This document shows, in pieces, positions 16,909-24,152 of a DNA stretch of 26,729 nt. The position numbers were made by a program, and so were the translations under genes. The notes beneath the pieces were generated by a model, which ran no database searches, had not been told where the DNA came from, and was given only the letters and a program-made list of their open reading frames with translations. Each line of letters opens with the position of its first letter. The stretch's first letter is position 1. This stretch comes from Actinomycetota bacterium (GTDB lineage Bacteria > Actinomycetota > Actinomycetes > Nanopelagicales > Nanopelagicaceae), in the NCBI GenBank assembly GCA_026392775.1, contig JAPLBK010000092.1:1-26729 (forward strand), in the 5' to 3' direction.

Positions 16909-18354
16909 TTATCCCATCCACGCATTGATAGGTGAGGATAGGAAATAAACCATAAATAGTCCTGATACGAGTAGTAGCAAAGGATGTAGTTCCTTGCCAC
17001 GCCCCTGAACTAGGCGAATAACCACGTGAGTAACAAATCCTGCTCCTATACCCACAGAGATGTTGTAAGTAAATGGCATCAAGATAATTGTAAGGAATGC
17101 AGGGATTCCAATCCCCAAATCATCCCAATCAATCTTTTTGATCTGAGACATCATGAGGAAACCTACGATGATCAGAGCAGGAGTTGCAGCTTCGTAAGGA
17201 ATAATTGCCACAAGAGGTGCTAAGAACGTCGTGAGTAGGAATGCGATTCCAGTGACAATTGAAGCAAGACCAGTACGAGCACCTTCACCCACACCAGCTG
17301 CTGACTCGATGTAGCTAGTATTTGATGAAATACCTGCTGCTCCGCCCGCCGCAGCTGCTAAAGAGTCAACTAAAAGAATCTTCTGGATGTTATCGACGTT
17401 GCCCTCTTTATCAGCAAGACCTGATTCATGACCGATAGCTGTAACTGTTCCAACGGTGTCGAAGAAATCAGAGAGCAAGAGGGTGAAGAGAAGGAGAATC
17501 GCTGCAATCAATGAAACATTATCAACACTAAAGGCGCCTAGGAGATCAAATTGTCCCGTGAAATCAAACTCTGGGACAGCAACAATCTCTTTAGGAACTG
17601 AAGGAATATTGAGGCCCCAACCGCCGTCCACGATAGTAGGTGGATTTCCGGCTGTGAACCCTGGTGCAATGTTGTACATTTTTTGGAGAATGATTGCCAA
17701 GACGGTAGCCAGCGAAATTCCAATAAGTATCGCTCCCTTTACTTTGCGAACCATAAGTCCGATGATCAAAAGTGTTCCGAAAACGAAAACTACTGTCGGC
17801 CAGCCAACAAGGTTTCCATTCACGCCAAGACCTACGGGAACTGGACCGCTCCCTGTACGGCGAACGAATCCTGCATCAACTAATCCGATAAGGGCGATGA
17901 AAAGGCCGATACCCACGGAGATTGCAATCTTGATTTGAGGTGGAACCGCCTTGAATACTGCTACACGGAATCCGGTGAGAACTAGTACAAGGATGATTAA
18001 ACCTTCAAGAACAACAAGACCCATCGCTGCAGCCCATGTCATCTTTGATGCGATACCAACTGCAACGAAAGTGTTGAGACCAAGACCTGTAGCAAGAGCT
18101 AATGGGTAGTTGGCAATTGATCCCATAAGAATGGTCAGCACGCCAGCAACAAGTGCTGTCGTTGCTGCAACCATTGCAGGTGCAGGTGCAGCACCTCCAA
18201 AGAGGAACTGACCGTTTGCATCTGGTGAGTAGGCCAAGATGATTGGGTTAAGAGCCACGATGTAGGCCATCGTGAAGAAGGTTACGAGTCCGCCTCGTAC
18301 CTCCTGGCCAATTGAAGAGCCACGTTCTGAGATTTTAAAATACGAATCCAACAT
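16909..18354 (-). CDS. NCS2 / AzgA-type purine permease (guanine, hypoxanthine, adenine)
   Basis: 481 residues, mostly hydrophobic, matching the AzgA-like branch of nucleobase:cation symporters (12-14 membrane segments expected). The N-terminal EVRGGLVTFFTMAYIVALNP, the substrate-site ALATGLGLNTFVA, and LSDFFDTVGTVTAIG with GISSNTSYIES are family hallmarks. It imports purine bases, probably with protons, for salvage by phosphoribosyltransferases such as the apt product at 24.0 kb. It is preceded by a 96-nt gap after the yczE-like gene on the same strand, and an AGAAAGG ribosome site lies about 9 nt before the ATG. Which purine it takes cannot be read from sequence. Confidence 0.9.
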   Translation of the reverse strand: MLDSYFKISERGSSIGQEVRGGLVTFFTMAYIVALNPIILAYSPDANGQFLFGGAAPAPAMVAATTALVAGVLTILMGSIANYPLALATGLGLNTFVAVGIASKMTWAAAMGLVVLEGLIILVLVLTGFRVAVFKAVPPQIKIAISVGIGLFIALIGLVDAGFVRRTGSGPVPVGLGVNGNLVGWPTVVFVFGTLLIIGLMVRKVKGAILIGISLATVLAIILQKMYNIAPGFTAGNPPTIVDGGWGLNIPSVPKEIVAVPEFDFTGQFDLLGAFSVDNVSLIAAILLLFTLLLSDFFDTVGTVTAIGHESGLADKEGNVDNIQKILLVDSLAAAAGGAAGISSNTSYIESAAGVGEGARTGLASIVTGIAFLLTTFLAPLVAIIPYEAATPALIIVGFLMMSQIKKIDWDDLGIGIPAFLTIILMPFTYNISVGIGAGFVTHVVIRLVQGRGKELHPLLLLVSGLFMVYFLSSPINAWMG

Positions 18355-18380
18355 GAGCTACGCCTTTCTAATTTTGTTAT

Positions 18381-18400
18381 CGGGGGTGTTTGCGACCCCG
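18381..18400 (-). other. Imperfect hairpin in the 5' region of the purine permease gene
   Basis: CGGGG...CCCCG arms with one bulged G enclose a 7-9 base loop, about 27 nt before the permease start. It lacks a T-tract, so it is not a standard terminator. It does not resemble the purine riboswitch core. It could be a regulatory stem or a weak Rho-independent remnant after the yczE-like gene. Confidence 0.3.
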
Positions 18401-18450
18401 TGCGCAGTAAACGGCCTACGCACGCCGAGGGAATACCTTGAGGCTAGTAG

Positions 18451-19119
18451 TTACTTGCTCGTAAGCCGGGAAACGACACCTAGGGAAATGGCTATTGATT
18501 GACCGATCAAGCCTGCAAAGAGGAGTGTTCCGAGCCCAACAGTGCCACCGAGCAGCCAGCCCAAGGTAAAGACCGTGCTTTCAATAGCTAAACGGACTCT
18601 GCCCACTCGAATTCCACTCTTAAAGTGAATTCCGGTCATCAAACCATCGCGGGGTCCAGGTCCCAGGCCGCACGTGATGTAAAGAGCGGATGCTACCCCA
18701 ACCATAGCAATACCAAATAATGTGTAGAGAATCCCTACAAAGTAATTCTCTTGAAGTGGAATATAAGTAACACCTATTTCAATAGCTAGCGCGATGATGA
18801 CAATGTTGGAAATAGTCCCAAAGCCTGGTCTTTCTCGAAGAGGAATCCAACCGAGCAAAACAAGTGCACTAATTCCAAAAGTCGACCAGCCCATAGTGAT
18901 ATCTAGATTTTTAGAAATTCCCTGTGCTAACACCGACCATGGGCCATTTCCGATATTGCTTTGAATAACAAAGGCATCACCAATGCCGAAAATGAAAAGT
19001 CCTACCCACAAAATCAATACGCGGGTAAAGCCTAGATCCCACTTAGATTGTGCGGTCCATGGAGTGAGTGGGACGGTGCGGTGCGGACGTAGAAACTCCA
19101 TGAATGCATGCGATGACAT
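18451..19119 (-). CDS. YczE-family integral membrane protein (COG2364)
   Basis: 222 residues with about five hydrophobic segments. The glycine-rich GLGPGPRDGLMTGIH and the early GDAFVIQSNIGNGPWSVLAQGI match the YczE/YyaS-like membrane protein family, whose biochemical role is unknown. The start is supported by a -10 placed 6 nt upstream. The gene diverges from the DUF554 gene across a 50-nt gap and lies upstream of the purine permease on the same strand, but with a separate leader there, so co-transcription is uncertain. Confidence 0.8.
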   Translation of the reverse strand: MSSHAFMEFLRPHRTVPLTPWTAQSKWDLGFTRVLILWVGLFIFGIGDAFVIQSNIGNGPWSVLAQGISKNLDITMGWSTFGISALVLLGWIPLRERPGFGTISNIVIIALAIEIGVTYIPLQENYFVGILYTLFGIAMVGVASALYITCGLGPGPRDGLMTGIHFKSGIRVGRVRLAIESTVFTLGWLLGGTVGLGTLLFAGLIGQSIAISLGVVSRLTSK

Positions 19120-19125
19120 TGAATG

Positions 19126-19131
19126 AGTCTA
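19126..19131 (-). promoter_or_regulatory. -10 element, leaderless promoter of the yczE-like gene
   Basis: On the minus strand TAGACT ends 6 nt before the ATG at 19119. The hexamer is identical to that of def. Confidence 0.6.
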
Positions 19132-19157
19132 GTGCAACCACTCATGCCATATCAGGC

Positions 19158-19163
19158 TATTCT
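19158..19163 (+). promoter_or_regulatory. -10 element, leaderless promoter of the DUF554 gene
   Basis: TATTCT ends 6 nt before the ATG at 19170. It faces the yczE-like promoter 26 nt away, so the two -35 regions must overlap the opposing promoter. Confidence 0.6.
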
Positions 19164-19169
19164 TAACCA

Positions 19170-19904
19170 ATGTTTCCAGGCATTGGCACGCTCATCAACG
19201 TCATTTCAATCATAGGTGGAGCAAGTCTCGGTATCTTTGTTGGACATAGATTGCAGTCAAAGACAAGAACTCTTCTTACAGATGTATTAGGTCTTGCAAC
19301 ACTTCTTGGAGCTGCGTCGGCGTTGATACCTTTGTGGTCATCGCGTTATATTGATTCATTGCCAGCTGGTTGGCCGTTACTGGTTGTACTTGGCTCGCTC
19401 ATCTTCGGTGGTTTGATTGGATCTGCATTCGGACTAGAAGATCGCTTGGATCATTTGGGTGAGAATCTGCGGAAGAAGTTCAAAGCATCCAAGGAGAGCC
19501 CATTCGTACAGGGATTTGTTACAGCATCTCTTCTTTTTGCAATTGGACCTCTTGCGATTTTGGGCAGTATTAGCGATGGAATGTCGAATGGAATTGATCA
19601 ACTCCTGCTAAAGAGCACACTCGACTTCTTTGCAGCCATGGCCTTTGCTTCATCCTTAGGTTGGGGAGTGGCTGTTGCTGCAATTCCTGTCGCTTTGTAC
19701 CAGGGATTCTGGACAGTTATCGGATTAGCTCTAGGAGAAATCCTTGATGGATACCAAGTTGATGCCATGACAATCGTCGGAGGAGTTCTACTCATTGGAA
19801 TTGGTCTGCGTTTGCTTAACATCAAACATGTGGCCGTTGGCAATTTATTACCAGCCCTAGCTATTGCACCGCTACTTGCGATGCTTGTTCATTCTTTTAT
19901 TTAG
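19170..19904 (+). CDS. DUF554 (YdfK-like) membrane protein
   Basis: 244 residues with about seven hydrophobic segments. The start GIGTLINVISIIGGASLGIF followed by a short basic loop, and FGLEDRLDHLGENLRKKF near residues 89-106, are characteristic of the DUF554 family. The family is widespread and of unknown function; a transport role is only a guess. The stop codon interlocks with that of the alcohol dehydrogenase on the opposite strand (TTAG at 19901-19904), with no terminator between them. Confidence 0.85.
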   Translation: MFPGIGTLINVISIIGGASLGIFVGHRLQSKTRTLLTDVLGLATLLGAASALIPLWSSRYIDSLPAGWPLLVVLGSLIFGGLIGSAFGLEDRLDHLGENLRKKFKASKESPFVQGFVTASLLFAIGPLAILGSISDGMSNGIDQLLLKSTLDFFAAMAFASSLGWGVAVAAIPVALYQGFWTVIGLALGEILDGYQVDAMTIVGGVLLIGIGLRLLNIKHVAVGNLLPALAIAPLLAMLVHSFI

Positions 19905-20941
19905 AATGTTGCTGCATCAATAACGAAGCGGTATTTCACATCACTTGCAATAGTGCGCTCGTAGGCAGTATTTGCATAAGAGGCCTGAATAACTTCAACA
20001 TCGCTAACGATTGAATGCTCACCACAAAAATCCAACATCTCTTGCATCTCTGGAATTCCACCAATCATGGATCCAGCCAGGCGTCTGCGACCATTGAGCA
20101 AAGCCCCAGCGTTGACTTCATAAGGCCTGCCTGGCAGACCAATAACAACGAGTGTGGCATCGAGTTTGAGTAGGTCTAGGTACTCATTGATGTCTAAATA
20201 GGCACTTACGGTGTTTAGAACTAGATCAAAGGACTTGGTCAGAGGCTTGAGTGCATTGGGTGCACTTGTATCTACAAAGTGCTTAGCTCCCATAGCCAAC
20301 GCATCTTCTCGCTTGGAAGGTGAATGTGAAAGCACAGTTACTTCAGCTCCCATTGCAACGGCAAACTTTACGCCCATGTGCCCAAGTCCACCTAGGCCCA
20401 TGACAGCAACTTTGCTTGTGGAAGTAACATTCCATTTGCGTAGTGGTGAATACAGAGTAATCCCAGCACACAGAAGCGGAGCTACTCCATCGAGTGCAAG
20501 GTTTGCTGGAATATGAACTGCATAATCTTCGTTGATGACAAAGAGATTTGCGTATCCACCTAGTGCGACAGTTTTTCCGTCTCGCTCCATCGTGTTGTAT
20601 GTGCCAGTCATGCCTTCCTTGCAATACTGCTGTAATCCAGCGAGACAGCTCGCGCATTTTCTGCATGAATCAATAAATACACCGACTCCAATGCGATCAC
20701 CCACAGCAAACTTTGTAACTGAGCTTCCGATTGCACTCACTGTTCCTGAAATCTCATGGCCTGGAACCATAGGGAAAATCGCTGGACCCCACTCTTCGCG
20801 AACTTGATGGATATCTGAGTGGCATATTCCTGCATAAGCGATCTCTAGAGCAACATCGTGGGAGCCAAGCTCACGTCGTTCAAATTCATACGAGGTGAGT
20901 TCTGCTTTGGCTGATAGCGCTGCTAAACCACGTGCCTTCAT
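19901..20941 (-). CDS. Zinc-dependent alcohol dehydrogenase, cinnamyl-alcohol / YahK type
   Basis: 346 residues from the ATG at 20941. It is a medium-chain dehydrogenase that reduces aldehydes with NAD(P)H. Catalytic zinc ligands are Cys40 (CHSD) and His62-Glu63 (PGHE). The structural zinc ligands are Cys93, 96, 99 and 107 (CRKCASC...C). The Rossmann glycines are GLGGLGHMG, and SHSPSK after the second strand suggests NADP(H). An ATG at 20956 would add five residues. The inner ATG is preferred because AGGAG lies 5 nt before it and MKARGLAALSAK is the typical N-terminus. It is the last gene of the apt–acyltransferase–tdk run. Its physiological substrate is unknown. Confidence 0.9.
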   Translation of the reverse strand: MKARGLAALSAKAELTSYEFERRELGSHDVALEIAYAGICHSDIHQVREEWGPAIFPMVPGHEISGTVSAIGSSVTKFAVGDRIGVGVFIDSCRKCASCLAGLQQYCKEGMTGTYNTMERDGKTVALGGYANLFVINEDYAVHIPANLALDGVAPLLCAGITLYSPLRKWNVTSTSKVAVMGLGGLGHMGVKFAVAMGAEVTVLSHSPSKREDALAMGAKHFVDTSAPNALKPLTKSFDLVLNTVSAYLDINEYLDLLKLDATLVVIGLPGRPYEVNAGALLNGRRRLAGSMIGGIPEMQEMLDFCGEHSIVSDVEVIQASYANTAYERTIASDVKYRFVIDAATF

Positions 20942-20959
20942 TGGTACTCCTAGCATGAG

Positions 20960-21604
20960 TTATTGGTTGAACGGTAGAGGTTGCGAAGATACATGACCCG
21001 CACGAGATGCGCGCGCTGTAACTTGGCGCATATGGTGGCGACGACATAAAACTTCGTAACCCACTTCACTACCAGGTGAGACATCTCCAACAACTACTTG
21101 TTCGCCTTCAACAACCATCACGCCACCCACAGTTCGCGCGTTATGGGTTGCGCGAGAGCCGCACCAACACAGCGCCTCAACCTGCAATGTGTTCACGCGA
21201 TCTGCCAATTCAACTAATCTGGAAGATCCGGGAAAGAGCTTTGTCCGAAAATCACTCAAAATACCAAAAGCGTAAACATCAATGCCAAGTCCATCTACGA
21301 TACGGGCTAGCTGCTCGATTTGCAGCGGCTCATAAAACTGCGCTTCATCACAAATGATGTAATCAATGCGATCGCCAGCAGATAGTGCATCAACAACAAA
21401 CTTATGAATATCTAAGGTTGGGATAACTTCGATTGCAGGACTCGATAGACCTAAACGTGAAGAGATGATTCCACTGCCGGCGCGATCCTTATTGGTGAAA
21501 ATCAGACCTGTTCGGCCGCGGCTTTGGTGATTATGGGCGGTCTGCAGGGCAAGGGTGGATTTTCCGCTATCCATCGTCCCGCAGTAGTAAGTCAGTTCGG
21601 CCAT
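20960..21604 (-). CDS. tdk: Thymidine kinase, type II
   Basis: 214 residues from Met at 21604 (217 if the upstream ATG at 21613 is used). It phosphorylates thymidine to TMP for salvage. The P-loop is GTMDSGKST, the Walker B/Mg site is ICDEAQF, and the lasso that binds the base has LFPGSSRLVELAD. Zinc-binding cysteines are in LCWCGSRATHNAR and in LCRRHH. MAELTYYCGTMDSGKS is the usual start, so the second ATG is favoured. It lies downstream of the acyltransferase gene and 3-18 nt before the dehydrogenase gene, so it is part of one transcript. It complements the apt and permease salvage functions nearby. Confidence 0.93.
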   Translation of the reverse strand: MAELTYYCGTMDSGKSTLALQTAHNHQSRGRTGLIFTNKDRAGSGIISSRLGLSSPAIEVIPTLDIHKFVVDALSAGDRIDYIICDEAQFYEPLQIEQLARIVDGLGIDVYAFGILSDFRTKLFPGSSRLVELADRVNTLQVEALCWCGSRATHNARTVGGVMVVEGEQVVVGDVSPGSEVGYEVLCRRHHMRQVTARASRAGHVSSQPLPFNQ

Positions 21605-21625
21605 GGAATGCATCTTGCCACAGAG

Positions 21626-23476
21626 TTAGGCAAAGAGCCCTCCAGCGATAAGAGCTTCTTCGAGTTTGGGCAAAAGTTTCAAAGCCATTTCTACCGTTAT
21701 GTGAGATGCATCGCGATAAGCAACAGTTCCATCAATGATTGCCGGGCAATATGAAGAACAAAGCCATTGGTTTGGATTCAATACTTGAAAGCCTGAAATG
21801 ACTGAAACCTTAGACTTTTCTGTTGAGTCACAAACGCTAGAGTCACGAGACGCTAAGCAGTTGGGGATATCTCGCAGAGGTCGTGGAGTATCGCTAATAT
21901 AGATAAGGTTTTTGGTGGAGCCTCTCAGTTCCGTAAGCAACTTTCTCTGTCCATCGCTCCACCATTGAGATCGACTTATTTTGCTGTTGGCAGGGGTGTA
22001 ATATTGAAAGTTACTTGTGATCACTGCTAAAGGTTTAATCTCAGCAATTCTTTTTACGGAGTTTTCCCGCCACTTGGCGCAGTCCGCCATTTTAAATGCA
22101 CCTTGATCGGCACGCTTGGTATCAACAGCTGGACATGCGGATTTGGTGAGAGAAATCAGTTTGAACCCACGTTTATTGGCAAGTTTCTCTAACGTTGGAA
22201 ACCATTGAGCTGCATGTGAATCACCGAAGAGGACAATCGTTTCCGATGAGTTCTTGTCACCATATGTGCAATTTCCTGACTTGACTTCTCCGTAGTTCAC
22301 ATGGCAGTTATCGCCGTAGACAGCGGGTTTTTGCATCACCTCTACCAAGTCAAATGTGTAGGAAACTTCACCTCTTGTGGTGATAATCGAGGAAGTACTC
22401 AATGCGATGACCACACCCATAACGAGTGATGCAGCCGTTGTGATTGCAGCCCCTTTGTAAACAGCTCTCGATGAAAAACTCCTATTGCGCAAGGGTTCTT
22501 CAAGATATTTGCTAGTGAAGTGCGCAAGAACAATGGTCAACACAATGCATAAAGAGCGCTCATGGACACGAAGTGGTCTCCCAAGGGCGCTGCTAGGAAG
22601 AACTAAGGCGGGCCAATGCCAAAGATAGAGCGGGTAAGAGATTGCACCTAACCATTGGCTCAAACGTGAATTCGATAGATCATTGAATAGTGGTGGCCAG
22701 TATTTGATTGATGCGATTAGCACAACCGTGGCTAATACGGGAAGCAAGGCACTTTTTCCTGGGAAGGCAGTGCTTTCATTGAAGTTGAGTGAAGAGAAGG
22801 CAATTCCGAAGAAGCCTAACCATGGAAAGATTCGAATCTTCTTTTTCGTCTCCGGAAGGAAAAGAAGTAGCGCCCCAAAACCTAGCTCCCAAGCACGTGT
22901 GGGAAGGGAATAAAAGGCCCAGATAGGTGCAACTTGAGTGAGATAGATGGAAAACAAAAGAGAGAGAAACGTTGTTATTGCTATCCCACTAAGAATCACT
23001 TTCTTCCCATAACGTGCCAGAAACAGGATAAAGAGCGGCCATACGAGATAGAACTGTTCTTCAACAGCCAGCGACCAATAATGAATAAATGGTGATGGCG
23101 TTGCATTGAGATTCTGGTAATCATTTTGCCACCAGGCAAAGAGATAGTTAGAGATATAGGCTGCAGCAGCAAAGAGATCTCTGCCTAGGGAGTCACGGGT
23201 AATTGGGGGAAAGAGAATCCAGGCAAAGACTGCTGTTACAAAGAGAACGAACACTGATGTCGGTAAGAGGCGTTTGATACGACGCTGATAGAAAGCTCTT
23301 AGATCAAGAGTTCCAGTCTTTTCTATCTCCCGCAAAATAAGTCCTGTGATTAAATAGCCCGAGATCACATAGAAGATGTCGACACCAATAAATCCACCAG
23401 GAACAAGACGAGCGTGAAATACAGTGACTAATATTGCGGCAAGGGCGCGAAGGCCCTGAATCTGGGTAATGCGCAT
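21626..23476 (-). CDS. Membrane O-acyltransferase (OafA/YrhL type) with C-terminal SGNH domain
   Basis: 616 residues. The first ~350 form an acyltransferase-3 membrane domain with about ten segments. QGLRALAAILVTVFHARLVPGG contains the catalytic His21, GVDIFYVISGYLI follows, and HYWSLAVEEQFYLVWP is a further family motif. The C-terminal ~205 residues are an extracytoplasmic SGNH hydrolase-like domain: FGDSHAAQW with Ser420, and DASH with Asp589 and His592. Such proteins O-acetylate cell-surface polysaccharides or peptidoglycan-linked glycans; the acceptor here is unknown. The position between apt and tdk, with 2 nt and about 12-21 nt gaps, is odd for a surface-modifying enzyme and may reflect simple packing. 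Confidence 0.9.
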   Translation of the reverse strand: MRITQIQGLRALAAILVTVFHARLVPGGFIGVDIFYVISGYLITGLILREIEKTGTLDLRAFYQRRIKRLLPTSVFVLFVTAVFAWILFPPITRDSLGRDLFAAAAYISNYLFAWWQNDYQNLNATPSPFIHYWSLAVEEQFYLVWPLFILFLARYGKKVILSGIAITTFLSLLFSIYLTQVAPIWAFYSLPTRAWELGFGALLLFLPETKKKIRIFPWLGFFGIAFSSLNFNESTAFPGKSALLPVLATVVLIASIKYWPPLFNDLSNSRLSQWLGAISYPLYLWHWPALVLPSSALGRPLRVHERSLCIVLTIVLAHFTSKYLEEPLRNRSFSSRAVYKGAAITTAASLVMGVVIALSTSSIITTRGEVSYTFDLVEVMQKPAVYGDNCHVNYGEVKSGNCTYGDKNSSETIVLFGDSHAAQWFPTLEKLANKRGFKLISLTKSACPAVDTKRADQGAFKMADCAKWRENSVKRIAEIKPLAVITSNFQYYTPANSKISRSQWWSDGQRKLLTELRGSTKNLIYISDTPRPLRDIPNCLASRDSSVCDSTEKSKVSVISGFQVLNPNQWLCSSYCPAIIDGTVAYRDASHITVEMALKLLPKLEEALIAGGLFA

Positions 23477-23478
23477 TT

Positions 23479-24006
23479 TTAAGAAACTACCAGTGAATGA
23501 ACCGGAATCTGAGGATATTTAGAGGCTAGGCGGGCACGACCCTCAAGTGCTTGAATCTCAAGTAGTGCCAATATTTGATAAACACTCCCGCCTGCACGAT
23601 TAACAAGTTGAATTGCGGCATCTAGTGTTCCGCCAGTTGCCAAAACATCATCAATGAGGAGTACTTCGCCAGCAAATGGAATTGCATCAACATGTATCTC
23701 TAAAACATCAGTTCCATATTCAAGACCATAGTTTTGGGAGAAAACTGTGTGGGGGAGTTTGCCCGCTTTTCGGATTGGCACAAATCCTGTCTTCATTTTG
23801 TTAGCCAAGGCCGATGCGAAGATAAATCCGCGAGCTTCAATACCAGCAATAGAAGTTGAAGCCCTAGCAAATTGTGAGAAGTGATCTGTGACTACTGAGA
23901 AAGCTTCGCCATTGGCTAGAAGTGGGGTGATGTCCTGGAAGAGGATTCCTGGTTTTGGATAATCAGGGATTGCTCTGATGAGTGAGAGCGCATCATCAAT
24001 CTTCAT
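23479..24006 (-). CDS. apt: Adenine phosphoribosyltransferase
   Basis: 175 residues, standard length. It converts adenine and PRPP to AMP. IPDYPKPGILFQDITPLL near the start and the PRPP-binding VLLIDDVLATGGT (115-127) are the family signatures, and GIEARGFIFASALA binds the base-sugar. The start is supported by a -10 hexamer 6 nt upstream. It is the first gene of the run apt–acyltransferase–tdk–dehydrogenase. In many actinobacteria apt lies beside relA/spoT and secDF; that context is missing here. Confidence 0.96.
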   Translation of the reverse strand: MKIDDALSLIRAIPDYPKPGILFQDITPLLANGEAFSVVTDHFSQFARASTSIAGIEARGFIFASALANKMKTGFVPIRKAGKLPHTVFSQNYGLEYGTDVLEIHVDAIPFAGEVLLIDDVLATGGTLDAAIQLVNRAGGSVYQILALLEIQALEGRARLASKYPQIPVHSLVVS

Positions 24007-24012
24007 CTGCTT

Positions 24013-24018
24013 ATCCTA
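24013..24018 (-). promoter_or_regulatory. -10 element, leaderless promoter of apt
   Basis: On the minus strand TAGGAT ends 6 nt before the apt ATG (24006). Only 7 nt separate it from the 3' end of the tRNA gene, so any -35 contact would lie inside the tRNA sequence. Confidence 0.6.
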
Positions 24019-24025
24019 ACGAATG

Positions 24026-24109
24026 TGTCCGAGAGGGGACTTGAACCCCTAATCCCTTACGGGAACTAACACCTCAAGCTAGCGCGTCTGCCAATTCCGC
24101 CACCCGGAC
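24026..24109 (-). tRNA. tRNA-Leu (anticodon GAG)
   Basis: 84 nt on the minus strand. The acceptor stem GTCCGGG pairs with CTCGGAC (one G·T), with discriminator A. The anticodon stem-loop is CTAGC TTGAGGT GTTAG, giving anticodon GAG, which reads CUC and CUU. A long variable arm (TTCCCGTAAGGGA) marks a class II tRNA. The T arm is AGGGG TTCAAGT CCCCT. The 3' CCA is not encoded. It lies just upstream of apt on the same strand. Confidence 0.95.
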
Positions 24110-24152
24110 TAAGTGCTGGGAAAGGATAGCAATTGGGTGAGAGAATGGCGAA

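Noticed and set aside
17456..17938. Plus-strand open frame of 160 codons opposite the purine permease
   Set aside because: The minus-strand permease carries the family motifs. The opposite frame is a low-complexity product of the hydrophobic codons on the other strand.
24026..24152. Mobile-element attachment site at the tRNA-Leu gene
   Set aside because: There is no integrase, no repeated tRNA 3' end in the window, and both flanks are housekeeping genes.
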